From NCBI RefSeq assembly GCF_002077175.1, contig NZ_CP014943.1, positions 4,278,001-4,342,000 of the forward strand: a DNA stretch of 64,000 nt. Reading direction: 5' to 3'. The DNA comes from Colwellia sp. PAMC 21821. Lineage in GTDB: Bacteria; Pseudomonadota; Gammaproteobacteria; Enterobacterales; Alteromonadaceae. Positions 8,460 to 19,200 of the stretch are shown here, one piece after another; positions within the stretch are counted from its first letter, which is position 1, and every line of letters starts with the position of its first letter. Below the pieces are notes generated by a model. That model saw nothing but the letters and a program-made list of their open reading frames with translations, was not told the DNA's origin and made no database searches. The translations under genes and the position numbers were made by a program.

Positions 8460-10286
8460 ATGAAAAAACTGTTGTTTTCAGTATTGAGTTTAACTTTTTT
8501 AATAAATGGCGCAAATGCCAAAGACTACAATGTAGCTGATTATGGCATTGTGCCCGGAGAAGACGCGAGTTATAAGCTCAATTTATTGATTAATAAAATT
8601 GGTGATGAAACCAATGCAACTATCATTTTTCCTAAAGGCCAGTATGACTTTTATCCAGAAAATGCCACTGAAAAATACCGTTATGTTGCTAACCATGACA
8701 ACGGTTTAAAACGAATGGCTTTTCCACTGTATAACGCTAAAAATGTTACCGTGGACGGCGGTGGGTCTACATTCATGTTTCACGGTCGTATTGTGCCTTT
8801 CACATTAGAAAGTGTTGAAGGCGCAACATTAAAGAACTTTAGTATTGATTTTATTCGTTCATATCATGCTGAACTATCGATTGTCGAACGCAATGAGAAA
8901 GATAAAAGTTTTATTGTTGAAATCGACCCGCAGTTATATCCCTATAAAATTGAGGCTGGTCAAATTTTATTTGAACGATTTGGTCAATGGGATCCAATCG
9001 GCTCAAATATTGTCTTTGACCCTAAAACACGCTCGCCTATTTTTAACACTAACCGTTACTCAATAAGCGGCTTAACAACCCAAGTGACTAAATTAAATGA
9101 ACAACGTTTAAAGTTTGAAAATATTGGCAAAGGATCACCACCACCTATTGGCAGCGTTTTAGTCGTATATGGTGTGCATCCTACGAGTCGTCTAGTTCCT
9201 GGTATTCATATTACTAACTCAAGTGATATTCATATTGAAAATGTTACGGTACTTGACGCTGGGGGCATGGCACTTATTGTTGAACGCACAAATAACATTG
9301 ATTTAAATAACTTTAACGTTACGTCAGCAGAAGGGCGCTATGTCGCCACGCGTGCTGATGCAACACACTTTGTTGGTTGTAAAGGACTTATTAAAGTAGA
9401 AAACAGTATATTAGAGCACATGCTAGATGACGGCATTAACGTACATGGTGCTTATGTTAACGTCGATAGTTACTTAGGCAATAAAGAATTTATTGCCTCT
9501 ATTAGTCACTTTCAACAAATGGGGCTAGTTTTTGGTGAAGCGGGCGATGAAATTGCTATTTTATCACGTGAAACAGTCTTACCCTTTTTTAAAACCTCAA
9601 TCAAAAGCGTTCGCGAGATAAATGAAAAACGCTTTGTTATTACTTTAAATGATGTCCCTAAAAACATGCCTAGCGGTCCATTATCATTTGAAAACCTTAC
9701 GTGGAATCCTGATGTTGTTATTCGTAATAATAAATTTAGAGAAAACCGCGCTCGCGGTGCGTTAATCACCACGAAAGGAAAAGTGTTAATTGAAAATAAT
9801 TATTTTAATTCACAAATGCACGGAATTTTAATCGAAGGCGATAACAAAAAATGGTATGAATCAGGCGCGGTTCAAGACGTTACTATTCGAAATAATACTT
9901 TTGATAATATTGGGTTTTCTGGCAAAGACGCCTATCCGTTATTTGCAGCACCTATGCTAACGCCACAACAACGAATTGGCGAAGGGCAATATCATAAAAA
10001 CATAACGTTTACCGGCAATACCATACACAGCTTTAATGGTTTAATGGTGCATGCACTTTCAGTTGATGGTTTAACGGTAGCCGATAACACCATTGTTTTT
10101 AGTGATACTTATCCTTCAATTGATAAATACCCAAGTATCGATTTACATTACTCAAAAAATAGTAAATTAACGGATAATACCGCTAAAGGATTTAAACGTC
10201 CGCTCATCGTATTAGTATCAAGTGACAGTGAAAATGTTATTGAAAAAAATAATACCGGCTTCAGTGATATCAATGTCAGTCACTGA
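8460..10286 (+). CDS. GH110 exo-alpha-1,3-galactosidase
   Basis: A 608-residue secreted protein with a cleavable signal peptide (cut near NGANA) and a long right-handed beta-helix. ADATHF (residues 299-304) and LDDGINVHG (322-330) are the characteristic GH110 motifs; D300, D323 and D324 appear to match the aspartates implicated in catalysis in the family. GH110 enzymes are inverting exo-alpha-1,3-galactosidases, and marine members act on carrageenan-type Gal-alpha-1,3-Gal. Here it would trim galactose from desulfated oligosaccharides made by the enzyme encoded next. The last ~100 residues match the truncated protein at the left edge. No catalytic motif is missing. Alternative names (parallel beta-helix protein) are less specific. 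Confidence 0.85.
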   Translation: MKKLLFSVLSLTFLINGANAKDYNVADYGIVPGEDASYKLNLLINKIGDETNATIIFPKGQYDFYPENATEKYRYVANHDNGLKRMAFPLYNAKNVTVDGGGSTFMFHGRIVPFTLESVEGATLKNFSIDFIRSYHAELSIVERNEKDKSFIVEIDPQLYPYKIEAGQILFERFGQWDPIGSNIVFDPKTRSPIFNTNRYSISGLTTQVTKLNEQRLKFENIGKGSPPPIGSVLVVYGVHPTSRLVPGIHITNSSDIHIENVTVLDAGGMALIVERTNNIDLNNFNVTSAEGRYVATRADATHFVGCKGLIKVENSILEHMLDDGINVHGAYVNVDSYLGNKEFIASISHFQQMGLVFGEAGDEIAILSRETVLPFFKTSIKSVREINEKRFVITLNDVPKNMPSGPLSFENLTWNPDVVIRNNKFRENRARGALITTKGKVLIENNYFNSQMHGILIEGDNKKWYESGAVQDVTIRNNTFDNIGFSGKDAYPLFAAPMLTPQQRIGEGQYHKNITFTGNTIHSFNGLMVHALSVDGLTVADNTIVFSDTYPSIDKYPSIDLHYSKNSKLTDNTAKGFKRPLIVLVSSDSENVIEKNNTGFSDINVSH

Positions 10287-10357
10287 GTAAAGCAGAAAAA
10301 TAAATAAATCAGAACAAATAAATATTTGAGTATAAGACTCAATGTAGGATGTTAAAA

Positions 10358-13201
10358 ATGAAAACTATAATCAATAAAATGTCATTCCTTGTATTAAGTA
10401 CATTGGTAACAAGTGCCTGCACTGTTGCTAGTCCAAGTAGATTAACACCTGATGTAACGTCAGCGTTGTACAGTATTGAAACCCCATACACCATCAGTAA
10501 AGTGAGATCAGCCAACCAAAAGTCAGGTTCATACATCGTAGGCTCTAGTTACGAAGGGACTTTATTAGCGGTAGATTATGACGGTAAAGTTTTATGGGAA
10601 AATAAATTATCTGGTTACATGAATCATGACGTTTGGACACAAGATATTAACGGTGACGGTAATGACGAAATATTAACCGCCAATGCTGATGGTCATGTGT
10701 ATTGTTTATCAGACAAAGGTCAATTGAAATGGTCATTTAAAGTTAACGATGCACCTATGTACTCAGTTACCACCATAAAAAAAGATAATACCTCTTATGT
10801 GGTTGCCGGTGGTTTTGATAATAATTTTTATTATTTAGACACTCAGGGTAAATTAATAAAGACCATTGCTTCGTCAACTTATTCTATTGAACAAGCGCGT
10901 CCAAACAAAGCGACCAAAGATAACCCCAAAGCACGTTCTCAACCAGCTAAACGTCATTCAATCAACTTTTTAAGAGCCCTTAAACAGGCCGATGGTAGTG
11001 AGATTTTAGCGGTGCAAGGTGTTGTTAACTCAATGCAAGGCACTGGCGCTATCTATTTATTTAACCCACTTGACGATAAGCCATTTGTTTCTAATTCATT
11101 AAAAGCAACGCGTTCACCTATTGGTGATTTACGTGTAGTGGATGTTAATGACGACGGAAATCAAGAGATACTTTTAGGCAGCACTAAAATGCAAAGCCAA
11201 GGCATCGCCTTATATGATCCTAAAACAAAGTCTCAAACAGTTATTTCATTAAAGAAACTATCACCTATATTTGCTAAATTTGGCTATCGTGTCGCACAAA
11301 CTGAACTTGTTGAGTATCAAGGTGAAAAAAGTATACTTATTCTTTATGGCAATAGTTTAACTATTATTCCTGCCACCATGAAAAAAACTAAAAGTAGTGT
11401 GGTAACTGGCAAGTATTCGTTTAACGATATGTGGAAAGACCCCGCAACTAATAAAATTATTTTAGCGAGTAGTCAAAGTGGTGGTAGCAGCATTCACGTT
11501 TTAGATCTAGCGAAGCAAGGCTGGGACAAACAATTTGAAAACTTAAATCCTCCTGGAAAAATTACCGCTATTTTAAATAATATTGACAAGGTAAACCAAC
11601 AGTTAACGCATTACCAAGAAACAAAATATAACCATAAACCATTACCTGTATATTTAATGTCAGATGTAAATAAGACATCAAAACAAGTGGTTAAAAAAAT
11701 CACCAAAGAATACGATAGTCCGATATTCCTTGATTCAGGTAATCTGGGTACTGAAGAGTGGGACCGTTCGATTATACCGACTAAGGTTTATCAAAAAAAA
11801 CGTGACCGAAGAAAAAAATATGATTTATCACAAAATGAAATATTAGAAAAAGCCAAAAAACTCTACCGTGGTGATGTTGGCGCCGCCTATTGGGGTGGCC
11901 ATGGTAACGATCCATACTACCGGAGTTTAGACACCCATATTAAAACCTTAAAAGTGGCTGATGGGAAAAAATCAGTATTAATTTTTCCTGAAGTGGCTCA
12001 CTACGATAAAGACTTTGAAATAATGCTAGAGGACTTTATGTTCCCTTTGGCAGAAGCGGCTCAAGAGCTCAACGGCAACTTGTTTTTAAGAAACAAACAC
12101 ACGTTCTGGCAATCAATGATTTATAAAAAAGGCTGGTCAAGATTACTTTCAGGTGAATTTGCCGATGTTTTTGTACCAGCAATGGAAGAAACTACCGATA
12201 AATCAATGGAATTAAGCGTTGCCGCTAGAACTGGTTTATGGGCGAGTGGGTCGGTTAATAATTGGGGTGCGCGTTTAGCTCGCGATAACACCAGTTATGA
12301 TCGATTAAGACAGCATTCACATCAAATGCTGCCTAACCATGCTTTACGTCAATACATATACAGCGTAGCGAACGGCGCCACCTATATTAATAACTTCCCG
12401 GTTGACCAAGCACATATGAAAACCTTCTGGGATTTAATTGGCAAAGGCGCACTGTATGTACCTAAACCTCATGAAATATTGAGTTACTCACCGGTAAATA
12501 TTGGTATGTTACCGCCAGATGATCATTACCTGGATGAAGGCAGTAATGTTAAAACAACGTCATTATTCGATCAAAAGGTTGAAGATGAAAACCCAATGGT
12601 ATTCAGCCGACTTAATGGCTCATGGCCAGGGGCTCCTGTTACTGAATGGGACTTTTCACGCTATGCTGCAGGTGTTAAAGAAAGACGTTTAGGTTTCTTA
12701 CCTGAATACCCGAATGGCTTAGTGTTAATCACGCCGCCACAACAGGGTGTTTTTGCTGATCACAAAGCTGCTCGAGGTGCTTTAGTTGATCATCTACACC
12801 CGATTTATAAAAATATTATGCAAGAGTATTTAACTGACGGTAGAGAGTATGTTTCTGCAGATGGTAAACAACGTTTTCCAGCAAAAGAATTTTATAAAAC
12901 GGTAGAAAAAAGTATTAAGGATAAATCAAAGCTATTACCCATTACAGTTAAGGGCAATGTAGCTTGGGTTGTCGCGCAAACCTCACCGACTAACTTACGT
13001 TTAACTTTGGTTGATGGTGGTTACATTAATCCACAATCAGCATTAGCTGAGGTAACTTTTAATACAATATCACCTAAAGCCATTAAAGATATTTTGGCTG
13101 GCGATGAATTTAAAGCAACAAATGGCAAGTTGAATATTCAGTTACCAACAGGTGGATTTAGGTTTTTCGATATTACTTTAGATAAACCATTATCAGATTA
13201 A
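10358..13201 (+). CDS. Candidate lambda-carrageenase (GH150-like) lipoprotein with N-terminal beta-propeller
   Basis: A 947-residue exported protein. AGGA at 10346-10349 points to ATG 10358, nine codons... more exactly three codons after the first in-frame ATG (10349), giving a signal peptide with a lipobox-like TSAC. The first ~350 residues show propeller blades of PQQ/FG-GAP type (DINGDGNDEIL, DVNDDGNQEIL, GTLLAVDYDGKVLWE). A lysine-rich linker (KVYQKKRDRRKKYDLS) precedes a large second domain containing AAYWGGHGNDPYY. The characterised GH150 lambda-carrageenase of Pseudoalteromonas carrageenovora has a predicted N-terminal beta-propeller, a linker and about 105 kDa, closely matching this layout. 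Placement beside GH110 and sulfatases supports endo-cleavage of lambda-carrageenan. I rely on remembered architecture, not an alignment, so the family call is tentative; the safe name is beta-propeller lipoprotein. Confidence 0.55.
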   Translation: MKTIINKMSFLVLSTLVTSACTVASPSRLTPDVTSALYSIETPYTISKVRSANQKSGSYIVGSSYEGTLLAVDYDGKVLWENKLSGYMNHDVWTQDINGDGNDEILTANADGHVYCLSDKGQLKWSFKVNDAPMYSVTTIKKDNTSYVVAGGFDNNFYYLDTQGKLIKTIASSTYSIEQARPNKATKDNPKARSQPAKRHSINFLRALKQADGSEILAVQGVVNSMQGTGAIYLFNPLDDKPFVSNSLKATRSPIGDLRVVDVNDDGNQEILLGSTKMQSQGIALYDPKTKSQTVISLKKLSPIFAKFGYRVAQTELVEYQGEKSILILYGNSLTIIPATMKKTKSSVVTGKYSFNDMWKDPATNKIILASSQSGGSSIHVLDLAKQGWDKQFENLNPPGKITAILNNIDKVNQQLTHYQETKYNHKPLPVYLMSDVNKTSKQVVKKITKEYDSPIFLDSGNLGTEEWDRSIIPTKVYQKKRDRRKKYDLSQNEILEKAKKLYRGDVGAAYWGGHGNDPYYRSLDTHIKTLKVADGKKSVLIFPEVAHYDKDFEIMLEDFMFPLAEAAQELNGNLFLRNKHTFWQSMIYKKGWSRLLSGEFADVFVPAMEETTDKSMELSVAARTGLWASGSVNNWGARLARDNTSYDRLRQHSHQMLPNHALRQYIYSVANGATYINNFPVDQAHMKTFWDLIGKGALYVPKPHEILSYSPVNIGMLPPDDHYLDEGSNVKTTSLFDQKVEDENPMVFSRLNGSWPGAPVTEWDFSRYAAGVKERRLGFLPEYPNGLVLITPPQQGVFADHKAARGALVDHLHPIYKNIMQEYLTDGREYVSADGKQRFPAKEFYKTVEKSIKDKSKLLPITVKGNVAWVVAQTSPTNLRLTLVDGGYINPQSALAEVTFNTISPKAIKDILAGDEFKATNGKLNIQLPTGGFRFFDITLDKPLSD

Positions 13202-13255
13202 CCTATTGATTAACTGCATAATTACACACGTTTCTTGTCGTTAGTTATAAGAACG

Positions 13256-13282
13256 CTTGGGTCTTGTAGTTTAAGGCCCAAG
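13256..13282 (+). terminator. Hairpin after the GH150-like gene
   Basis: CTTGGGTCTT (13256-13265) pairs with AAGGCCCAAG (13273-13282) with one G-T wobble and a seven-base loop. No T-run follows, so it is a probable 3'-end hairpin rather than a textbook terminator. Confidence 0.45.
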
Positions 13283-13479
13283 GAAACAGTGACAAAGAAA
13301 CAGTTATAAAAAATAGTAATAGTCAATTATCAGCAATTAAAAAGTATAATCACTAAAATAATCATTTATATAAGGTAATTAGAATTTGATTTAACTTAAA
13401 TTGCCGATATTTTATGGCTTTATGTGTAATATACTTTTTGATTTTTAGTCTTGATTAAAGGTACTATGTTTATAAATAT

Positions 13480-13507
13480 CAGTTGTTTGTTGTTTGTTGT
13501 TTGTTGT
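13480..13507 (+). repeat. Short TTGTTTG tandem repeat
   Basis: TTGTTTG is repeated about four times with complete regularity just upstream of the efflux operon. Function unknown; such a run could slip during replication. Confidence 0.6.
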
Positions 13508-13681
13508 GTGGTAAGTGCTCAGTTTACAAGAATCAACCGTGGATTTTTATGACAAAACGTTATGCATGAGTGATTGATGCAGCAATAAAATAAACCGACA
13601 ATTGAATGGAATCATTGGATTTTAATACGTTATATATTGAAAAATATTAGTAAAATAGTCGCAACTATAGAAATTAGGTAT

Positions 13682-15070
13682 ATGTATTTTAAAGTTTTAT
13701 TTATTATCCTCATGTTATCGTCTTGCACACTAACAAATGATGTTGTGCTTGAAGACATTGACTATTCAACCTCTTTTATCAACGAAGGGCAGCAGAAACT
13801 TGATATCAATTGGTGGAATAGTTTTAATAACGACGAACTGTCTCAATTGGTTTCCCAAGGTCTTAAAGATAACCTCTCTCTCAAAGCGCAAGATCTTCGG
13901 TTAAAAAACAGCGCGATTAATACCAACATTGCAGAAGCTGAGTTTTATCCTACGTTAAATTTTAATGCCAGCGCATCTTCCAGTTTTGATGATTTTGGCG
14001 ATATTAGTAACTCATCTGTTGGGCTAAGCTCAAGTTGGGAACTTGATATTTGGGGTGGCATAATAGCAGTTGAAAATAAAGCGGTTTGGGATTATAAATC
14101 GCAAGAGGCTATATATCGTGCACGTGCAAACCTGGTTGCTGGTAATATCACTAATGCTTGGCTCGGCTTAGTTTCAGAGCAACAGAAAAAAATTGTCTTA
14201 GCTAATCAATTTCAACGTACACATGATGCGTTAACGATTATTTCTCGGCGTTTTGCCATGGGTAAAAATTCTGTTACTAATATTTGGCAGCAACAAAATT
14301 TATTAAAAAGCATTGAAGTGCAGCAGGAGAAAAACATTGCTGAGCTTTATATTAATCAACAAACATTAGCGCTTTGGTTAGGCATAACAACAGATAAATT
14401 AATTGAGGTAGACCTCAGTATTTTACCTCACTTACCTTCACTACCTGCAATGGGCATCCCGATGGAGGTGCTAAAGTTTCGTCCTGATATTGAACAAGCA
14501 TTTGCTAAAATTCAAGCGGCTAATGAAAATTTAGCGGTTGCCATTACTGATCAATACCCTCGCATTACACTCAGGGCTAATTATTCAACTTCAAACACCT
14601 CGATAAAAGAAGTACTGGACGATTGGTCAGGAAATTTAATTGCTGCACTTACTTTGCCACTCTTTGATTCAGGGATAAAAAAATCAATTGTTGAGCAACG
14701 AAAATTAATTGTAGAAGCACTAATATTCGACTACCAACAGGTGTGGTTAGAAGCCATTGCTGCGGTGAACCAAGTCCTTGTAAACGAAGCTCAATTATCT
14801 AAAGTAGCTATAAACCTATCATCCCAGTTAGATTTGGCTAAACGGACTGAAAAACTAACCACCATTAAATATTTAAATGGTAAAACGAATTACTTAAACC
14901 TGCTTAAAGCACAAGAGAGTATTTTGTTACTGGAAAGACAAATTATCGACGCAAATAAAAAGGTCATGGTAAATCGGGTTTTATTATACAGAGAGTTAAG
15001 TCATGGCGATTTCTCACCTGAAATACTGACCAAAGATAATAATCATATTAATATAGGAAAACAGTCTTAA
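13682..15070 (+). CDS. RND efflux outer-membrane factor (TolC/NodT-like lipoprotein)
   Basis: Outer-membrane channel subunit of a tripartite efflux pump, 462 residues. It begins with a lipoprotein signal peptide with lipobox LSSC and has the duplicated helical-barrel architecture of the OEP family; WWNSFNNDEL near the N-terminus and LKFRPDIEQAF near residue 265 (equivalent to the family motif RPDI) are diagnostic. ATG 13682 is preferred over TTG 13637 because it yields a proper short signal peptide; a weak TAGG lies only three bases upstream. Its stop overlaps the adaptor start by one base, so the three pump genes are translationally coupled. Substrate unknown. No obvious link to the neighbouring carrageenan genes. 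Confidence 0.88.
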   Translation: MYFKVLFIILMLSSCTLTNDVVLEDIDYSTSFINEGQQKLDINWWNSFNNDELSQLVSQGLKDNLSLKAQDLRLKNSAINTNIAEAEFYPTLNFNASASSSFDDFGDISNSSVGLSSSWELDIWGGIIAVENKAVWDYKSQEAIYRARANLVAGNITNAWLGLVSEQQKKIVLANQFQRTHDALTIISRRFAMGKNSVTNIWQQQNLLKSIEVQQEKNIAELYINQQTLALWLGITTDKLIEVDLSILPHLPSLPAMGIPMEVLKFRPDIEQAFAKIQAANENLAVAITDQYPRITLRANYSTSNTSIKEVLDDWSGNLIAALTLPLFDSGIKKSIVEQRKLIVEALIFDYQQVWLEAIAAVNQVLVNEAQLSKVAINLSSQLDLAKRTEKLTTIKYLNGKTNYLNLLKAQESILLLERQIIDANKKVMVNRVLLYRELSHGDFSPEILTKDNNHINIGKQS

Positions 15071-16284
15071 TGGGCTTTTTAGTAGTTAAAAACAAATTAT
15101 TGCCGATATGTATTCTCTTACTCGGTGGTGTAGTTGGTTACTTTATTTTAAATGCGGATGCTCAAACCTCAACTAACTTTAAAAAAAATAAAGCTAAGGG
15201 TTTACGTACTGTGCAAACCAGTGAGTTAGTTAAGGGGTCGGTTGTGCCTTTTTGGCAAGCATCTGGCTTTGTTATTCCTGCAGAGTCAGTAAACGTCTAT
15301 GGGCGTGTATCAGGAAATATTGAAGCCATTAACCCGTTAGCTCTACCCGGTGGGCATCTTAAAAAAGGCCAGTGGTTAGCTAAACTTGAAGCGATAGATT
15401 TTGAATTAGCGCTGCAGTCGCAACAAGCTCAGCTAGCCCAAGCCCAAGCGAGCTTTAAACTTGAAGAAGCGGATCAAATAATAGCAAAAGAAGAGTTGTC
15501 GTTACTCAATCATCATAAAAACTTGGGTGTAGATGAATCTTTAGTTCTGCGAGAGCCACAATTGACGGTGGCTAAAGCAAAAGTATCAGTAGCAATGAAT
15601 AATGTTGCAACAGCCGAGTTAAACTTAAAAAGGACAACGGTTTTAATGCCTTTTGACGGTAGTATTATGAGCAAATCTGTAGGCCTTGCGAGTAAAGTAT
15701 CGAACAATACGTTGCTATTTTCAGTGGTTAATACCGACACTTATTGGATAGAAGTTAAAATACCCCATAAATTTTTACCTTTGCTTGATCGAGGACAACC
15801 TGCTGAAATATCTCAAACACGCCTTTGGGGCGAAGGGAAAACACGCCAAGCACGCTTTATTTCAATTTTACCTGAGTTAGACAGCAAAGACAGGCAAGTT
15901 AAAGTGTTACTTGCCATCGACTCTCCTAAAATTGCAGACAACAATAGCCCTCAAGTATTTATTAATGACTTTTTAAATGTAGAGCTTAAAGGTAAGCCAA
16001 TTAAAAATGCTTGGGTGATTAAGCACCCTTGGCTACAACCCGACAATACTATTTGGGTAGTGGATAAAAACAGTACATTACAAAAAAGAGCGGTTGAGGT
16101 GTTGTTTAAAGGACGTGAGGTTATTTATATTAAATCGACCTTTGAAATAGGTGATAAAGCGTTAACAGAAAAACCTGGGATTGCCGCTATCGGTTTACAA
16201 GTCAAAACAAGAGAAAACAGAGGAAATAGAGTAAAAAAAGTAGCACTAGAGACAAAAGTAAAGGGCCTAACTGATGAGCGTTAA
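15070..16284 (+). CDS. RND efflux periplasmic adaptor (HlyD/AcrA-like)
   Basis: Membrane fusion protein of 404 residues linking the inner-membrane pump to the outer-membrane channel. An N-terminal hydrophobic segment (residues ~10-30) anchors it. A biotinyl-lipoyl-like half motif (GRVSGNIEAI, then LKKGQWLAKLEAIDFEL), a helical hairpin rich in Gln-Ala (LQSQQAQLAQAQASF), and the returning half (RTTVLMPFDGSI) are seen in the usual order, followed by beta-barrel domains. The C-terminus is basic. It overlaps the upstream gene by one base and the pump gene by eleven. Function inferred from family and operon; the transported compound cannot be predicted. Confidence 0.9.
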   Translation: MGFLVVKNKLLPICILLLGGVVGYFILNADAQTSTNFKKNKAKGLRTVQTSELVKGSVVPFWQASGFVIPAESVNVYGRVSGNIEAINPLALPGGHLKKGQWLAKLEAIDFELALQSQQAQLAQAQASFKLEEADQIIAKEELSLLNHHKNLGVDESLVLREPQLTVAKAKVSVAMNNVATAELNLKRTTVLMPFDGSIMSKSVGLASKVSNNTLLFSVVNTDTYWIEVKIPHKFLPLLDRGQPAEISQTRLWGEGKTRQARFISILPELDSKDRQVKVLLAIDSPKIADNNSPQVFINDFLNVELKGKPIKNAWVIKHPWLQPDNTIWVVDKNSTLQKRAVEVLFKGREVIYIKSTFEIGDKALTEKPGIAAIGLQVKTRENRGNRVKKVALETKVKGLTDER

Positions 16285-19200
16285 TCCCATAACGTGGATG
16301 ATCAAGCATAAGGTAGCACCACATTTATTGATGCTGACCTTAATCTTTGGTGGCTTGGTCATGTCGTTTATGATCCGCAAAGAATACATGCCAGAAACCT
16401 CTCGTGACACGGTTTCTGTCAGGATATCTTATCCAGGTGCTGCGCCCAGTGAAATGGAAATAGGGATAGCAGCACCGGTAGAATCTGCTCTGCAAAATAT
16501 TGATGGTATTAGTCGAGTCGATACCTTTATTGGTACCGGGTGGATCAGAGTTACGGCAGAATTAGAGGCGGGTTCACATCCTCAGAAAATTTATCAAGAT
16601 GCACAGCAAGCGGTAAACCGTATATCTTCTTTTCCAGCCAGTATAGAAAGGCCCAGTGTTAAGTTAGATACGCGTATTGCTGATGTTATGGAGCTTATTG
16701 TTCATGCTGATTTAGATCGTTTTGCCCTGAAACGTCTTACTGAACAAATCCGTGATCGTATTTTACAATCGCCCTACATTTCACAAGTTAAGCTTAGAGG
16801 TATTCCAAGTGAAGAAATTCATGTAGAAGTCGCTCAAACAGATTTACAAGCCTATAACTTAACCTTAAATCAAATTGCGACCATACTAAAAAAGAATGTT
16901 GTAGAGCAGTCTGCGGGTAAAATAAAAGGCGATAATGGTGATATTCTTGTCTCTGTTGATCAACGCGAGTTTTGGGCAGAAGATTTAGCCAAAGTGCCGC
17001 TTATTTCAGATAAATCTGGCGATCAAGTTACACTGGGTGAAATAGCGAATGTGACTGAAGGTTTTGCCGATATTCGTGATTTAGTGACCTACAATGGGCA
17101 ATTATCGGTACAGTTAAATATTTATCGCATGGGTGAGCAAACACCGTCACAAATTGCCGATGCCATTGAAAACATGTGGCCAGAAATACTGGTTATGCTG
17201 CCACCTAATGCGGGCATTGCGATAGTTGATGACGATGCAAAAAATTATCAAAAACGCTTAAGTTTATTATTAAGTAATGCCTTTATAGGTTTGCTATTAA
17301 TTTTAATAATTATGAGCATCTTCCTACAATTTAAACTCGCCTTTTGGGTTGTCGCCGGCATCCCCAGTGCTTTTTTAGGCGCAATGTTATTTTTACCCAG
17401 TTTTGATGTCTCTATCAATATGGTGTCAATGTTTGGTTTTATTGTGGCATTAGGCATTGTTGTTGATGATGCGATTATTGCCGGTGAAAATATTTATTCG
17501 CATATGCAAGACGGTATGTCATTTGAGCAAGCTGCAATCAAAGGGGCAAATGAAGTTGCTAAGCCGCTCACCTACGCTATTTTAACCAACATTGTCGCCT
17601 TTTTACCGCTGTTGTTACTGCCGGGCAGCATGAAGTTATTATTTGGCGCAATTCCTATTGTTGTTGTACTTTGCTTTGCGGTTTCTTGGGTTGAGGCGTT
17701 ATTTATTCTTCCGTCACATTTGGCCCATATTAAAGAAAAAAGACCCAATAAATTTGAACAATGGTTTAGTGGTATACAAAACACATGCAATAGTAAATTA
17801 AACCATTTTATTGAAAATATTTACTTTCCACTGCTTAACAAATGTTTGAATTGGCCTAGTTTAGTTTTATCTATTGCCAGTTTTATTTTCTGCATCGTGA
17901 TTGCCTATGCGCTTAGCGGAAAAATGGGCTTTAGTTTATATCCTAAATTAGATGGACGTTGGGTAAAAGCTAGTTATGTGATTTCTGAAACGACGACAGA
18001 AAAAGAAGCGTTTATATTAAGAGATGCACTCGAGAAAAGTGCGCAGTCTATGATCAAAGATAGAGCACTGCAAAGCAGCGTGGTGAGCACTCGAAGCATC
18101 ATTCGCGAGAATAGTGTTGAAGTGGCTTTGTTGTTAGTTGAGAGTGAAGAGCGTGAATACGCGACAAGTGATATAAAAGAATTTTGGCGTGAACATGCAA
18201 AGCCTTTAGCTAAACTGGGCAAGTTAAGCTTTAGCGGCGCAAGGCGTGGCTCTAGTGCATTAGCTACAGCCTCGTTAACCATAGAACTTCGTCACAGTGA
18301 TAGCGGTGTACTTGCACTGGCGGCTCAAGAGACCGTCGACTTTCTTGATACTAATGAATATGTTGTTGCCACCGTTAATTCAATGGAAGAAGGTAAACCT
18401 CAGTGGAAATTAACGCTTAATCAAAACGGCAGGGCCTTGGGTTTAGATGCCGCTGATTTATCAGCTCAAATGCGCGCATCTTTATACGGCGCAAGAGCGC
18501 AAAGACAACATCGCCTACGTAATGAAGTGACGACGTTAGTGAGATTACCTGAACACGAACGTACAGATGTAAATAAAATAGAGTCAATGCTAGTGCGCAC
18601 TAAAGCAGGTGGTTACGCACCGCTTGGCAGCGTAGCAACCATAAATAAAGTCTTAGCACCGGGTTTTATTCTGCGTCGCAAGGGGCAACGTGTAGAAAAA
18701 GTAGGGGCTGAAATACTGCCTGAAGAAAATATACCCGCCGTAACCAAACTGGTGAGAAATCATTTGGTACCTGAACTAGAAGGGCGCTACCCAGGCATTA
18801 ACGTTGTCTTTGGTGGTGATCAAGAAGAAATAGCCAACAGTGTTTCTAGGCTAGAGCTAGGAACAGGGTTTGCGTTAGCAGGGATATATATGTTATTGGC
18901 AATTGCCTTTAGAAGTTATTCTCAACCATTAATTATTATGGCTATTATTCCTTTTGGTGCTGTGGGCGCTATTCTAGGACATATGGCACTGGGGTTTGGC
19001 TTAAGTGTGGTGAGTTTAATGGGGATGCTAGCACTCGCTGGCGTGGTGGTTAACGACAGTTTGATCCTCGTGGAGTATGCGAATAAAAAAATGGCTCAAG
19101 GTCTCTCTGCAATGGAGTCTATTAAAGAAGCCTGTAGAAGGCGCATTAGGCCGATTTTACTCACGACTATTACTACGTTTTTTGGCTTAGCGCCGATGGT

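Larger units (their letters stand above)
13202..13681. other. Intergenic region before the efflux operon
   Basis: About 480 bases with no convincing gene. It contains a hairpin at 13256-13282 and a short TTGTTTG tandem repeat near 13480-13507. A promoter for the efflux operon is expected here, but I could not fix -35 and -10 boxes with confidence. Confidence 0.6.
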
